A stretch of 64,000 nucleotides of DNA. It comes from Pseudorasbora parva (lineage: Eukaryota > Chordata > Actinopteri > Cypriniformes > Gobionidae). A program made the position numbers and the translations under genes. The notes under the pieces were generated by a model. That model was not told the DNA's origin and did not search any database. It saw nothing but the letters and a program-made list of their open reading frames with translations. This document shows, one piece after another, positions 21,230 to 32,639 of the stretch; the stretch's first letter is position 1; each line of letters opens with the position of its first letter. The stretch covers positions 37,737,547-37,801,546 of the forward strand of contig NC_090182.1 of assembly GCF_024679245.1 (NCBI RefSeq), given 5' to 3'.

Positions 21230-21700
21230 GATAGTTCCAGCACACTGGCTGGCATTCATTGCAAGTTGATGACTTTGCGATGTCAGAGTCGGGAAACATT
21301 TCTTTAAACAGCTCCTAAATTCCTTCATTGGAGTTCAATGAGTGGTGATTAACTGCAGTGTTCAGACACCCCAGAGCCTCTGCGCGCAGTGTTGGTGTGG
21401 GGCCCATGACCACCCGGAGGTCAGATGTTGCTGGAGCCGTAGCGTTGGCCAGTAGGCCTACAGTGGGACTAATTTGCGGCGGTGATGGTGGAGGTGCAGC
21501 CGCCCAGATAGCTGAGATTGGTAGAATTACCTGCTCTCTCTGAGCACGCATTCGAGTTTTATGTTTAGTGGATTGCATATGCGAGCGAAGTGCATACACC
21601 GAACAATAAGCCTGCCTGTTATTCCCAACTAAAGGCCTGAGCCAGTCCTTAAATGCTGGGTCATTAACCCAGCTATTAGAAAACTTGCATTTGCCTATGA
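21230..21700 (-). pseudogene. hAT-type transposase N-terminal fragment
   Basis: The minus strand encodes KCKFSNSWVNDPAFKDWL (about 21695-21640) and then AYCSVYALRSHMQSTKHK (about 21605-21550). This resembles the BED/TTF-type zinc finger at the front of hAT-like transposases, but the second Cys of the finger reads Tyr (CSVY). A Pro/Ala-rich linker follows, then a stop (TAG near 21316) and, still in frame, ELFKEMFPDSDIAKS, a segment that usually follows the finger in such proteins. The rest of the transposase is absent. The frame is also open further upstream (to 21896), but that part shows no domain. Family assignment is by motif style; a host-domesticated ZBED-like gene is less likely because of the stop. 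Confidence 0.5.
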
Positions 21701-21896
21701 CGACGACAATGGTTGTCCAGTCGTTAAAGATATGCCTTGAAGCAAGTCTAAAATAAAACGTAAGCCAGCCACTTCTGTTGAGCGCAGTGTTCTGAGATGA
21801 TGCCGAACGACCACTGAATATGATGTCAGCATCAAACATACGTTGAGACGGAGACGAACGATATTTGATTATGTGCCCAAATATGCTAAATCCCAT

Positions 21897-22688
21897 TTTT
21901 AAACGAACTAACGCGAACGCAGATAGAATTTCAATCAGAATAGGACACCTGATAGTCTGAAAAAATAATACCTAATTTGGACTAAAATAATACCTTTGAG
22001 ACCACATGTAACACTTTTAATGGCCTTAAATTTGACAATTTTGATTTATCACTTTTTAATACTTTTTAAAAACCCCGTGGACACTGTCATATGTGAATAT
22101 TGATTGCTGTATATATATTTCATCAAAAACCATACTACAAAATAATCATGTAAAAAAACTCAGTAAACCTTGGCTTGATATTATTACTTGTGACATGAGA
22201 ACAAAATATGCACTAAATTAACAATCTCTTAAATATTTCCTAATTTCACTAAACTTTAATGTCATGATTTATTTATTTATTTGCTTAAACCTGGATCTTT
22301 ATTTAAAATGACTTATTTCTCCTTTTGTAGGCTCCTTCAGTAAATATAAGCACCTAATTTGTATGTGCAAACTGGGGGCCGGTGTGATGAGACATCATGC
22401 TCGGCTAGATTCGCTGAGAACTCGTTCATCTTCGGATGCGGAGCTGCGCGCGGAATTACAAAAAATGCATACGGTTTACATAAAGCAATTATATTTCAAG
22501 CAGATGGAATTAAAAAAAACCAGGCTGGCCCCTAATAAAAGCCTGCTTCAAATAAAAGCCGGTTCCCATCAGCATTTCAGGTAAATAAAGGCCCCGGTCT
22601 TTATTTGAGGAATTACGATATATATATATCGTAATTCCGATATATATCGTAATATATACGATATATATATACGATATATATCGTAAAT
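21897..22688. other. Non-coding interval ending in short palindromic ATATATCG sequence
   Basis: No gene recognised. Near 22614-22690 repeated CGATATATATCG words form small palindromes at the edge of the long A and TA runs. Confidence 0.45.
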
Positions 22689-22851
<163 letters not shown>

Positions 22852-22861
22852 GCCCTAGCGA

Positions 22862-22950
22862 CAGACGCTAGAGGTTGCAGCCTTTAGCCTCCTTGTTAGA
22901 GCATCCAACTCTCATGCCGGCGGACCCGGGTTCGAGTCCCGGTCCGAACA
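22862..22950 (+). repeat. tRNA-like / tRNA-derived SINE fragment
   Basis: An A-box-like TAGCCTCCTTGTTAGAGC lies at about 22884-22901 and a strong B box GGTTCGAGTCC at 22929-22939. A five-pair T stem (CCGGG/CCCGG) encloses the seven-base loop TTCGAGT. The acceptor stem does not pair and the anticodon arm is unclear, so it is not a working tRNA gene. It is probably the head of a tRNA-derived SINE. It sits between two long (TA)n arrays. Confidence 0.6.
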
Positions 22951-22957
22951 GTAGGGG

Positions 22958-22958
<1 letters not shown>

Positions 22959-23014
<56 letters not shown>
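22959..23014. repeat. (TA)n microsatellite
   Basis: About 28 TA units flanking the tRNA-like fragment. Confidence 0.95.
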
Positions 23015-23017
<3 letters not shown>

Positions 23018-23289
23018 CGCTGAATGTAGAATGCTCTTGCATTGGTCATAATGGAAATGGTCTGTCTGTGTCTGTTTATGCTCATCATCAGTAAATCACA
23101 TGAACAACATTCTACTCCCATCTGTGCTTTTAAGGGATTGCGGTCTTACACTAATTTATAAGATTAAGATAAGATTAATTCTGATTGATGAAAATCAGTG
23201 CATGTAAATCTAGTTATTGTAATGGATTATCTTTGGTTTTCTTGCATTGTCATGTCATTCGCATATGGTGTAGACATGGTGTTATGTCA

Positions 23290-24920
23290 TGAATGTCAAC
23301 AATTGTCTAATTCAGATTTATTTCTCGTAATTAATTTAAAGAGAAACTTCTGGGGAAAAGTTGATAAAAAGTAGCTGAGAACTCTGAGATTTTTTGGTGC
23401 CACATTTGCATTTATAGATGAATAAGATAGTGTAAGGTAAAAAAAGAACACCTCAAGCAGACCTCTGATCTCATTCTCTGAACAAAGAGAGAAAGGGATA
23501 AGTGCAGATGCGGAAGTGAAGCGTGTAATGAAAGTGCCCAAAGCAGCTTTCTGCTCCGGAGGGACTCTACGTGGGTGCCTCGCTAGATGGCGAATGGCTC
23601 AATTTAAGAGGGTTAATTATGAGGTGCCACCAGAAGACTAATCGCAAAACGTTTGCACAAGCACATACTTTAGAATTCTGCTTTATAGAATCGTTAGAAT
23701 CATATGAGGTAGTGAATGGATAATTACGATTACACCGCCCCCCTTAGAGTCACGTCTTTAGGCATGTCTTGCTGCATTTCCACCGCTTTGCCTCATGGGG
23801 AAAGAAAAACAACAGACAAGCCTGCTGAACCGAAGGAACATTTTTGGATCGTATTATTATTACTCCTTGGGTAAACAGTGCAAAACTGCTCCAGAGCTCA
23901 TGAGCTAAATAGAATTATCTCTGATTAAACTGGTTAGCCACCAGCTGCTGCGAGAAAAATAAGAGAGGAATGGAGCGTTTCTTGCCACCTTATTAGCATT
24001 CCTGTGTATTTTTCATGCTAAACGTGTCAGACATGGGTTCTGCCAAGAATCAACGCTTTAAGAGCTTTGCTTCCATTAGCTATTGTACTTTCTTGGGGCC
24101 AGTGTGTGTAGCGTATTTTACAAAATATGAATGGCCATTCAAAACTCAACCACCTCCATCATAAATCATTATTCATAAAGTGTCAGCAAGGAAACTGTGA
24201 TTCTTCTTCTTCTTCAAAAAAAAAAAAAACATAGTGACTTTTCATGCGTACCTACATTTGGCCAAAACCAATGGAGGCTGGCGGCCATCCAAATAGCAGA
24301 GGAAAGCACCTATTGACAAGAAACTAACTCCCACTGTTGCTCGCTTCCTGTGCTTATAATGCCCACAGAAGTCCTCGCCCCCAATCTCCAGGGGCGTTTG
24401 AACAGTCAAAGAGGAACTTTCCAGCTTTGAATTCAAAAGGTGATGTTTGGACCTGTATGGCTTGCCGAGAGGTTTTGAATAGATCCTTACACATCTAAAG
24501 TAGACCCCAGGTCAGGTACTTAGTGAGTTTTAAAATCAGAAGAGTGAATTGGGACGAGATCCAGTCAGGCGGGAGATAATAAAAAGGAATATGGGCATCA
24601 CAGTATGGAGAGCTTTGTTAATGGTACCATCTGTCGGAGCACATTGTCAACGTGCTGTGAAGGTGCCAAACACAGGCAGGTGAATATCTCCTGTCCTTCC
24701 TGCTGCTGTCGTATGTGCTGAAAAAAGCCCTATGCTAATTAAGGCGAAAGCTGTAGACTCATAGGAATTTTTTAATGAATGAACAAGGTCTCCGTGGCCT
24801 GTTCAAGGTCAAGTGTGCAGGGCATATTCTGAGCGATGATGAGGTTATATAATTGCTCAGCCATAATGGCTGTGCAGTTAGGCTATTGAAAATCCACTCT
24901 TAGACTATTCCATGCATATT
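23290..24920. other. Apparently single-copy, possibly conserved non-coding block 2
   Basis: The longest stretch in the window with no recognised repeat apart from a short TTC/poly-A run at about 24203-24229. It has balanced composition and segments such as GGGTTAATTATGAGGTGCC (23610) and CTATGCTAATTAAGGCGAAA (24730), with TAATTA/TAATTAAG homeodomain-type words, but no credible coding frame. This is how an ancient regulatory block in an intron or gene desert often looks. Conservation is not shown here. Confidence 0.35.
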
Positions 24921-25904
24921 GGCCTGTATAACTAAATACTGCCACGTCCAACTTGAAGTATCCTGAATAACAATTTAGAAACTGGTCTTAAAATGAAATA
25001 TAGAGAGTATCCACAATATTCAGTCAAAATGAGGTACAAATTTGCTTTCGAGGTTACTTTAATTTTATTGAGCCTACACATTTAAAAGTGCAAATTTTTG
25101 TTTTTGTATCAATTTAAATGTATTAATTCGAAATTTGCATGGGGCAAAACAAAATAAATTAAAACCCTGATTCCAAAAAGTTTTGTACATTGTACAAATT
25201 GTGAATAAAAACAGAATGCAATTGTTTAAATTTCAATATTTGTAATATTTCAATATTTTCAATATTTATTTATTTTTAAATATCAAATGTCAATATTTTA
25301 TTCAGAATACAACATAGATTATATATAAAATGTTTAAACTGAGAAAAAGTTTAAAAAGTCAAAAAAGTTGGGACAAGGCCATGTTTACCAATGTGTGGCA
25401 TCCCTTGTTCTTTTTATTACAGTCTGCAAATGTCTGGGGACTGAGGAGACAATTTGCTTAAGTTTAGGAATAGGAATGTTGTCCCATTCCTGTCTAATAC
25501 AGGCTTCTAGTTGCTCAACTGTCTTAGGTCTTCTTTGTCGCATCTTCCACTTTATGATGCGCCAAATGTTTTCTATGCATGAAAGATCTGGACTACAGGC
25601 TGGCTAGAAATCGAATCCTTCTTCTACGCAGCCATGATGTTGTAATTGAAGCAGCATGTGGTTTGGCCAGGGGCGTAGCTATCTTTTCAGAAGTGAGGGG
25701 TACAGAAATGTCGTAATATCTTTTTTTTTTTTTTACCGTAATATCTTTTTTTATAATTTATCGCTTCTCTTGCTTTCAATTTGGTAAGATATCAAATACA
25801 CTGCTGAACAATAACCTCTAATATCTATAATATTATTCTCCTATTTTTATGCCAATTTTTTGATTAGTTTATATACTACAAACACTTGTGCATAGATTTT
25901 ATGC

Positions 25905-25906
25905 AA

Positions 25907-25937
<31 letters not shown>
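25905..25937. repeat. Poly-A run
   Basis: About 30 consecutive A inside the hAT element. Confidence 0.9.
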
Positions 25938-25938
<1 letters not shown>

Positions 25939-26550
25939 GAATCTGCTGTAAACCAGCTGTTGTCTATGTGATTATATAGTAAAATATACTTTATTTCTGT
26001 GATCAAAGCTGAATTTATAATCATTACTCTAGTCTTCGGTGTCACATGATCCTTCACTAATCATTCTAATATGAGGATTTGATGATCAACAAACATTTAT
26101 GATTATTATCAGTTGTGCTGCTCTAAAGATGCTTTAGAGCAATTAATACTTTTATTGATCAGACATGCATTAAATTGATCACGTGATATTTTTAATATTA
26201 CAAAAGATAATAAATTATTAAATAAATGCTCGTGTATTATGGCTTCCACAACATTTTTAAGCAGCACAACTGTTTTCAACACAGATAATAATCATAAATG
26301 TTTCTTGATTATAAAATCATCATATGAGAATGATTAGTGGAGGATCATGTGACACTGAAGACTGGAGTAATGATAAATTCAGCTTTGATCACAGGAATAA
26401 ATTACTATATATTCACGTAGGGAAAAATCTGTTTTAATTTGTAATAATATTTCACAATATTACTGTTTTAACTATTTTTGATTAAATAAATGCAGCATTG
26501 GTGAGCAGAAGATACTAAACATTAAAAAGGCTGCATTATTTATATGATAC

Positions 26551-26858
26551 TCTCAGACACAGACGAGGACACAGAGGGATAAGTGCAAGTGCAAGGTTTA
26601 TTATTCAGAGGTTTCAGACACAGGTGATGGTGACACTCAGATGAAGGATGATGATGGTGAAGACTATGAAGGTCCAGACGAAGAGGACGACGATGATGAT
26701 GATGAAGACGAAGATAGGTGAAGGCTTCTAGGCAGGACAGGTGGTGGTGATATAGTGGTGTCTATAGTGGTGACTGGTGATGATGCCCAGGTGTTCAGAA
26801 TGATGGTGATGGGGAACGAGTGGGCGTGGCAGTGACTGATGATTGTGAGGGCGTGACA
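26551..26858 (-). mobile_element. Solo LTR nested inside the hAT element
   Basis: Bounded by an exact 5-bp direct repeat GATAC (26546-26550 and 26859-26863), the target size of Ty3/gypsy and retroviral-type integrases. On the minus strand it starts TGTCACGCCC, carries AATAATAAACCTTGCACTTG (a polyadenylation-type signal) near 26600, and ends GTGTCTGAGA. The end does not show the usual CA. It is 308 bp. The internal part is a GAT/GAC-rich repeat. No internal element sequence accompanies it, so it is a recombination product. Confidence 0.8.
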
Positions 26859-27273
26859 GATACTTTATTGTCAATAAATAGGCTACATTGAGATGGCTTG
26901 AAAAACACAACTTAAAGCATATATTGTCGCAACCGTCTGATTGTCGTCGTCACGTTTCACCTCTCATAATGATTGTTTTCCTTCAGCTGCAGCTCCAGCG
27001 TGACAGTAAGTTTCAACGAATCCCCTTTTGGACTTTCTGTGAGAGCGCCCTCCTCATATTTAGATATGAATAAAATGACAGATCATGCATAGAAGATTTT
27101 TTTGTCTCTGAATTTATCTTAATGTATTCACATTGGTTTCTATGTAAATACACTTGCCCGTGACCTCAAAAAGCGCTCTATCAACCGAGATTAGAGAAAG
27201 CTGTCTTTAGACAAAGCCCTGTTAACCTGCCCGCTGCCGCGCAGCGTAACGTAACGTTGGTTCGAATCCCGTC

Positions 27274-28065
27274 TCAGAGCAAATCGACTAAGATCGGTGA
27301 GACCCAGTAAAAGTGCGGGGGACGAAAATACATTTTATTAAAAGTGCGGGGGACACGTCCCCCCCCTCCGTCCCCTGCGTAATCTACGCCCATGGGTTTG
27401 GCATTGTCATGTTTAAAAATGCAAGGTCTTTCCTGAATGAGACGATGTCTGGATGGGAGCATAGTTTGTTCTAGAACTTGGCTATACCTTTCAGCATTGA
27501 TGGTGCCTTTACAGTGTAAGCTGCCCATCCCACATGCACTCATGCAACCTCATACCATCAGATATAGAGGCTTCATAACTGAGCATTGATAACAACTTGG
27601 GTTGTCCTTGTCCTCTTGTCCGGATGACATGGTGTCCCAGTTGTCCAAAAAGAACTTGAAATTTGGATTCATCTGACCACAGAACAGTTTTCCACTTTGC
27701 CACACTCCATTTTAAATGAGCCTTGGCCCAGAGAAAATGCCTGGCTTCTGGATCATGTTTAGATATGGCTTCTTTTTTGACCTATAGAGTTTTAGCCAGC
27801 AACAGTAAATGGGACGGGGGATTGTGTTTACCCACACATTTTTCTCGAAGTATTCCTAAGCCCATGTTGTTATTTCCATTACAGTAGAATTCCAGTATGT
27901 GATGCAGTGCCGTTTAAGGGGCCAAAGATCACGGCCATCCAGTATGGTTTTCCGGCCTTCTCTGAATCTTTGAATGATATTATGCACTGTGGATGGTGAA
28001 GTATGTCTTTGGGTCAGTGTGCCTAAATGTTCCAATAAAAAAAAAAAAAAACGCTTCTTTCTCAT
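27274..28065 (-). pseudogene. Tc1-like transposase fragment
   Basis: Minus-strand frames include KWKTVLWSDESKFQVLFG (about 27700-27650), with the first catalytic Asp and a DE pair, and GHHVIRT just after it. A block near 27430-27410 reads FKHDNAKP, the second catalytic Asp region of the family (usually followed by His). The helix-turn-helix end (HTSPSTVHNIIQRFRE, about 28010-27960) is present but out of frame. The last part is cut by the hAT insertion at 27395. Several frames are needed to read it, so it is inactive. Confidence 0.8.
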
Positions 28066-28079
28066 TTTGCTTGAAAGTA

Positions 28080-28410
28080 GTGCTGCTGACTAATGTCACT
28101 AGTTTCCGTGACGAGCGATTGCCTGTTATGAGCGATTATACGATTGCCTGTTATGAACTATTGCCTGTTTGTTGATTACAAGTGTGGATTACCCCTTTCA
28201 GTAAAGCTGCATTTGGATCCTCTATCTGGGTCACTCAGAGTAGTATGTTACAGAAGACATAATCATACACAGATCCAGGAGCCGAGTGAACTTCTGTCTA
28301 CAATGAATCTAGCAGCAAAGAGCATGCATCTTCGACAGGGGGACTGCCCAATTGAGTCTTGTATTTTACTTTGTTTATTTAATGTGGTGTTTAAAATAGT
28401 TGTTTAACTT
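28080..28410 (+). pseudogene. Gypsy-type LTR end with the first codons of gag
   Basis: 28150-28253 looks like an LTR end: a TTGCCTGTTTGTTGATTACA segment, CAGTAAAGCTGCATTTGGAT and a terminal TATGTTACA. It is followed by GAAGACATAATC, the same kind of leader (GAAGAC) that follows the chromovirus LTR at 48957. A short frame then opens at about 28303 with MNLAAKSMHLRQGD, resembling the front of a gypsy-type gag, and is lost after about 25 codons. Assignment is by resemblance only. Confidence 0.4.
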
Positions 28411-29498
28411 GCTTTGTTTAGTGTGCTTAGCATTTATTGAGTCCCTCTTTTCATATGTGTATTGGGAGGTAATGACATAGCATGGATTGCATAAGAAGGA
28501 GTGGTAACTGCTGAGTGTTTTGCTTTGTTTTTTGTGTTCATTTCCTTTTAGGTTTTTCCAGGCTGTTGCACTCAATGGGGAATGGGCACACGTGTGGTGT
28601 TTTTGTGGATGCAGTGGTTTGGTGTGAGGGTTACATAGTAGCTAAATGCTGTGGTAAATTAATTATTAGTTTGAAGTATTACTATTCACTCCACACCTCA
28701 GTGTTTTGCGCCTGGCTTTTTTTTAAAGGTGTTTATAAGTGTACATACCGTATATCTATGGTGTATCTTGGTGTTCTAAACTGCTGTGTAAAAGCTTTTG
28801 TACCAAAGTCATCTTGACTGCTGGTTCATTCTATACATGATATGCCTGAGAGCTCATTAAGTGGGAAAGGTTACATTAAGAACCAGGTGAGGCTATGTCT
28901 ACATTAATCCGGATACATTTGAATAATCATTTTAATTTCAAAATGCTCTCCATCCACACTATGGTTAAGGGTTTTCCAAAAAAAAAAAAAACCCCAAAAA
29001 AACGCTACATTCTCCTTACTGCACATGTGTAAAAGCTCACTGAGATGATACAGAACAAGACATACTATTCTTCTGGCAGGATAATTTTATGTAGCAAAAT
29101 AACTTCACTGATTCATTCAGGTCGGACTAGGTCACTATGAAGAATGTGCAAATTACATATTTTAGCAACAGTGTAAATAGCACATAACAGACACAATAAA
29201 CATAAATATCTCTCTAAGCAATTTGCATCACATGACTAAGCATGCATCATTGTTTTCAAATTCCTCTGTTTTTTACAGTCCACACTACAAAGTGGATCCA
29301 CTTTGGAGAGAGTTATGAAAAAGCTTTGTTTTCGTTAATGAAAGTGCTATCTCAGAGACAAGATGAGTACTTTTCAACTATGGTTACTAACCCTCTAGTA
29401 TGAACTTAATGGGCCTTAGTTTAATGATCTGAGCTCATGGTCTGAAGCGCATGGTGCAGGTGCACTTAAGGTGTGTCCAAATCCACTTTTGCTAGTTT

Positions 29499-29544
<46 letters not shown>

Positions 29545-30246
29545 CACGGTTGGTGGACCAGGACCAGGCACAATCCCATAAGGGTTGTACCTAGTCTCTT
29601 AAAGGTGTCATGAACTTGCTTTTTTATTTTGTATACTGTTGTCTGAGGTCAACTAATAATTTTCAGGTTGTTTTTAACATTCAAAAACATCATAATGAAT
29701 AAGTAGGCTATTTTCTACACTGGTTTTGAGGCTCTCTTCTGAACCCTCAGTTTTGATTGGCTGTAAGGCTTGGAAGTAAACGCCCATGGCTAGGATTGGA
29801 AAATATTTGCATATTTAATGAGCTTCAGCTCCCCTGTCAGTTCACGAGGGAGGGATTGTTTTGAAAGCAGCAACTGGAATGATTCTCTCACAGGTCCTGC
29901 AAAACGTCTTTATCAAACAAACACAATGATTTATTTCTCATCCACCCGCAATTGATTGGGATATTATTTTTGTATTACTTGGCCTGCCCGATCGGTATAT
30001 ATAATTGTGAACCCTTGCGTGTTTACAGTAGCGTGATCTGTTTAGCTCACTGATTTACTTTATATATAGATGGTTTCACAGTTTCCCAACATTAATCTTA
30101 TATTATGAAACAAATAAACATGTTGTTCCGTCATATTGCTTGATGGCTAGCGGGCAAGTATTTATATAGGCTACTATATTGGCTATATAAATATAATAAA
30201 TATATTAACAACTGGCTACTGTAAGTAAAACAGCATTACATGGTCA
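28411..30246. other. Non-coding interval with weak repeat fragments
   Basis: Near 28890 GGCTATGTCTACATTAATCCGG resembles the TIR of the 39676 element in style. Near 29604 TTAAAGGTGTCATGAACTTG resembles a TTAA-target MITE end. Neither has a partner end I could fix. A (CAA)n run lies at 29500-29543. No gene seen. Confidence 0.4.
29500..29543. repeat. (CAA)n microsatellite
   Basis: About 14 CAA units. Confidence 0.95.
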
Positions 30247-30400
30247 TTAAAGGGATAGTTCACACATTATTCCTCTGCCTCGCGTCTTTCCAAACCTCCA
30301 TTCATCATCGGAACACAAAGGAAGATATTCTTCTTCTCTAAGGTCTTACGGGTTGGGATAGAATGATGGTGAGGAAAATATGAATTTGCCACCTCGTAAA
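30243..30400. repeat. Fragment of the dispersed GGGATAGTTCAC repeat
   Basis: Begins TTAAAGGGATAGTTCACACA and contains GGAACACAAAGGAAGATATTC, hallmarks of a very common fish repeat. Only about 150 bp remain. Confidence 0.55.
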
Positions 30401-30912
30401 ATGAGATCAGGTTGGTAAAAACATACATGGAACTACAATTATAACTCTGCTCTACTTATTTTTTTCTACTTTGGTTCAACCATCGGAAATCTCTATTGCA
30501 GACTGTGATGTCCGGCATGATAAATTGTTCATGATTTTTCTTTTTTTTCTCTCTCATCTCATTTGTAAATTGCTTTGGATTTAAATATCTGCTAATTGAC
30601 TAAATGTAAATGCACAACAATTACTCAGCAGTGTGGTTTGGAATTAAGGTGTGACTCTTTGAATTCAAAGCACATTCAATGATGTATAGGAGCAACTGAC
30701 AGTGGATGTTGCTAAACCTGGTCTGGATATAATGATGAGTTTACCAAACCTAGGTAATTTCTCAATTCCAGCCCATTGCCTCAAGTCTTAGAGATGAAGG
30801 TGGGGCGATTGTGACTGATACAAGTGCTTCTATCCCAACTGCATTGTCACTTCTTTTTTTGTAAGCAGGACTGAATTTGAAAATCAATCTTGTTTGTCAA
30901 TCTAATACACTC
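30401..30912. other. Non-coding interval
   Basis: No gene or repeat recognised before the tandem array begins. Confidence 0.4.
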
Positions 30913-32625
30913 ATCCCAGATAGCAAAATTGTTCTGGCCCAGATCCGGCCCACACTTTACACTTTCATCTGGCCCACTACCCGCGTGGAATGATGGCACT
31001 TGGGCGGTCCGCTCCCGTTTGCCAGATTTAGGCCGCAATCAAGCCATAGCAACGCCGCATGTCAGCCATGAACAAAACGCATGAAGCAGAACTGGCCCAC
31101 ATCTGGCCCAGATAGCAAAATTGCTCTGGCCCAGATCCGGCCCACACTTTCATCTGGCCCACTACCCGCGTGGAATGATGGCACTTGGGCGGTCCGCTCC
31201 CGTTTGCCAGATTTAGGCCGCAATCAAGCCATAGCAACGCCGCATGTCAGCCATGAACAAAACGCATGAAGCAGAACTGGCCCACATCTGGCCCAGATAG
31301 CAAAATTGCTCTGGCCCAGATCCGGCCCATACTTGACACTTTCATCTGGCCCACTACCCGCGTGGAATGATGGCACTTGGGCGGTCCACTCCCGTTTGTC
31401 AGATTTAGGCCACAATCAAGCCATAGCAACGCCGCATGTCAGCCATGAACAAAACGCATGAAGCAGAACCGGCCCACATCTGGGCAACAGTTCATTTGAA
31501 TTCTGGCCCAGATCCGGCCCAGATTTAATACCTTGCTTTGGCCCACATACCACGTGGAATGATGGCACTTGGGTGGTCCACTCCTGTTTGCCAGATCTAG
31601 GCCACAATCAAGCCATAGCAACGCCATATGTCAGCCATGAACAAAACGCATGAAGCAGAAATGGCCCACATCTGGGCAACAGTTTATTTTAATTCTGGCC
31701 CAGATCCGGCCCAGATGTAATACCTTGCTTTGGCCCACATACTGTGTGAAATGATGGCACTTAGGCGGTCCGCTCCTGTTTGCCAGATTTGGGCCACAAT
31801 CAAGCCATAGCAATGCCACATGTCAGCTATAAACTAAACGCATGAAGCAGAAATGGCCCACATCTGGGCAACAGTTTATTTGAATTCTGGCCCAGATCCG
31901 GCCCAGATGTAATATCTTGCTTTGGCCCACATACTGTGTGAAATGATGGCACTTGGGCGGTTCGCTCCTGTTTGCCAGATTTGGGCCACAATCAAGCCAT
32001 AGCAATGCCACATATCAGCTATGAACAAAACGCATGAAGCAGAACTGGCCCACAACTGTTGCCCATATGTGGGCCAGTTCTGCTTCATGTGTAGGTATTA
32101 GATCCGGCCCAGATCTAATACCTTGCTCTGGCCCACATACCACATGGAATAATAGCACTTGGGCGGTCCGCTCTTGTTTGCCAGATTTGGGCCACAATCA
32201 AGCCATAGCAATGCCACATGTCAACCATGAACAAAATACATGAAGCAGAAATGGCCCACATCTGGCTAACAGTTAAATTTAATTCTGGCCCAGGTCTGGC
32301 CCATATCTAATACCTTGCTCTGGCCCACATACCGTGTGAAATGATGGCACTTGAGTGGTCCACTTTTTTTTCCCAGATTTGGGCCACAATCAAGCAATAG
32401 CAATGCCACATGTCAGCCATGAACAAAACACATGAAGCAGAAATGGCCCACATATGGCTCACAGTTAAATTTAATTCTGGCCCAGGTCAGGCCCAGATCT
32501 AATACCTTGCTTTGGCCGATATAAACCAGAACTGACCCTAATGTGGGCCACAGTTGGCCTTTTACACAATCCTCATGTGGCCCACATGCTGTTTGCCAAA
32601 TCTGGTCCACAATCAGGCCATTGCA
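30913..32625. repeat. GGCCCA-rich tandem array 1 (~192-bp unit)
   Basis: About nine imperfect copies. Each unit holds CTGGCCCAGATCCGGCCCA, a GGAATGATGGCACTTGGG block, TTTGCCAGATTTGGGCCACA, ATCAAGCCATAGCAA and ATGAACAAAACGCATGAAGC. The first units (from 30913, near 31107 and near 31290) begin CCCAGATAGCAAAATTG; later ones carry GGGCAACAGTTTATTTGAAT instead. The period is exactly 192 bp between several central units, a multiple of three, so minus-strand frames of about 62 codons recur at the same phase. That is a by-product, not coding evidence. The last units decay toward 32625. Confidence 0.9.
32033..32110. repeat. Hairpin within array 1
   Basis: Perfect 22-bp arms (32033-32054 and 32068-32089, CATGAAGCAGAACTGGCCCA and its complement) enclose 13 bases. 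Directly after it, GGTATTAGAT and ATCTAATACC form a second small inverted pair. Other units lack both, so a unit has been modified locally by copying from the opposite strand. Confidence 0.85.
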
Positions 32626-32639
32626 CAATTCAAGTTACC

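Larger units (their letters stand above)
25668..27394. mobile_element. hAT-type non-autonomous transposon inserted in the Tc1 copy
   Basis: Flanked by an exact 8-bp duplication GGTTTGGC (25660-25667 and 27395-27402), the target length of hAT elements. The termini are CAGGGGCGTAGCT and, inverted, CATGGGCGTAGAT. The 3' part contains AAAAGTGCGGGGGACACGTC, typical of short hAT elements in fish. No transposase frame is present. It is 1727 bp including a solo LTR, about 1.41 kb without it and its target copy. Confidence 0.9.
25163..28060 (-). mobile_element. Tc1-like transposon split by a nested insertion
   Basis: The two parts, 25163-25667 and 27395-28060, read continuously once the insert and one target copy are removed. 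The left terminus is ACCCTGATTCCAAAAAGTTT, the inverse of the terminus seen at 13885. The right end is lost near 28060 after GCCTAAATGTTCCAATAAAA. It is the same family as 13323-13885 but keeps the left region that copy lacks. The transposase runs on the minus strand. Confidence 0.85.

Noticed and set aside
22862..22950. Functional tRNA gene
   Set aside because: T arm is good, but the acceptor stem does not pair and the anticodon arm is not convincing.
31028..32243. Series of ~62-codon frames in array 1
   Set aside because: The 192-bp period preserves phase, so the same accidental frame recurs. It is present on both strands with no domain.
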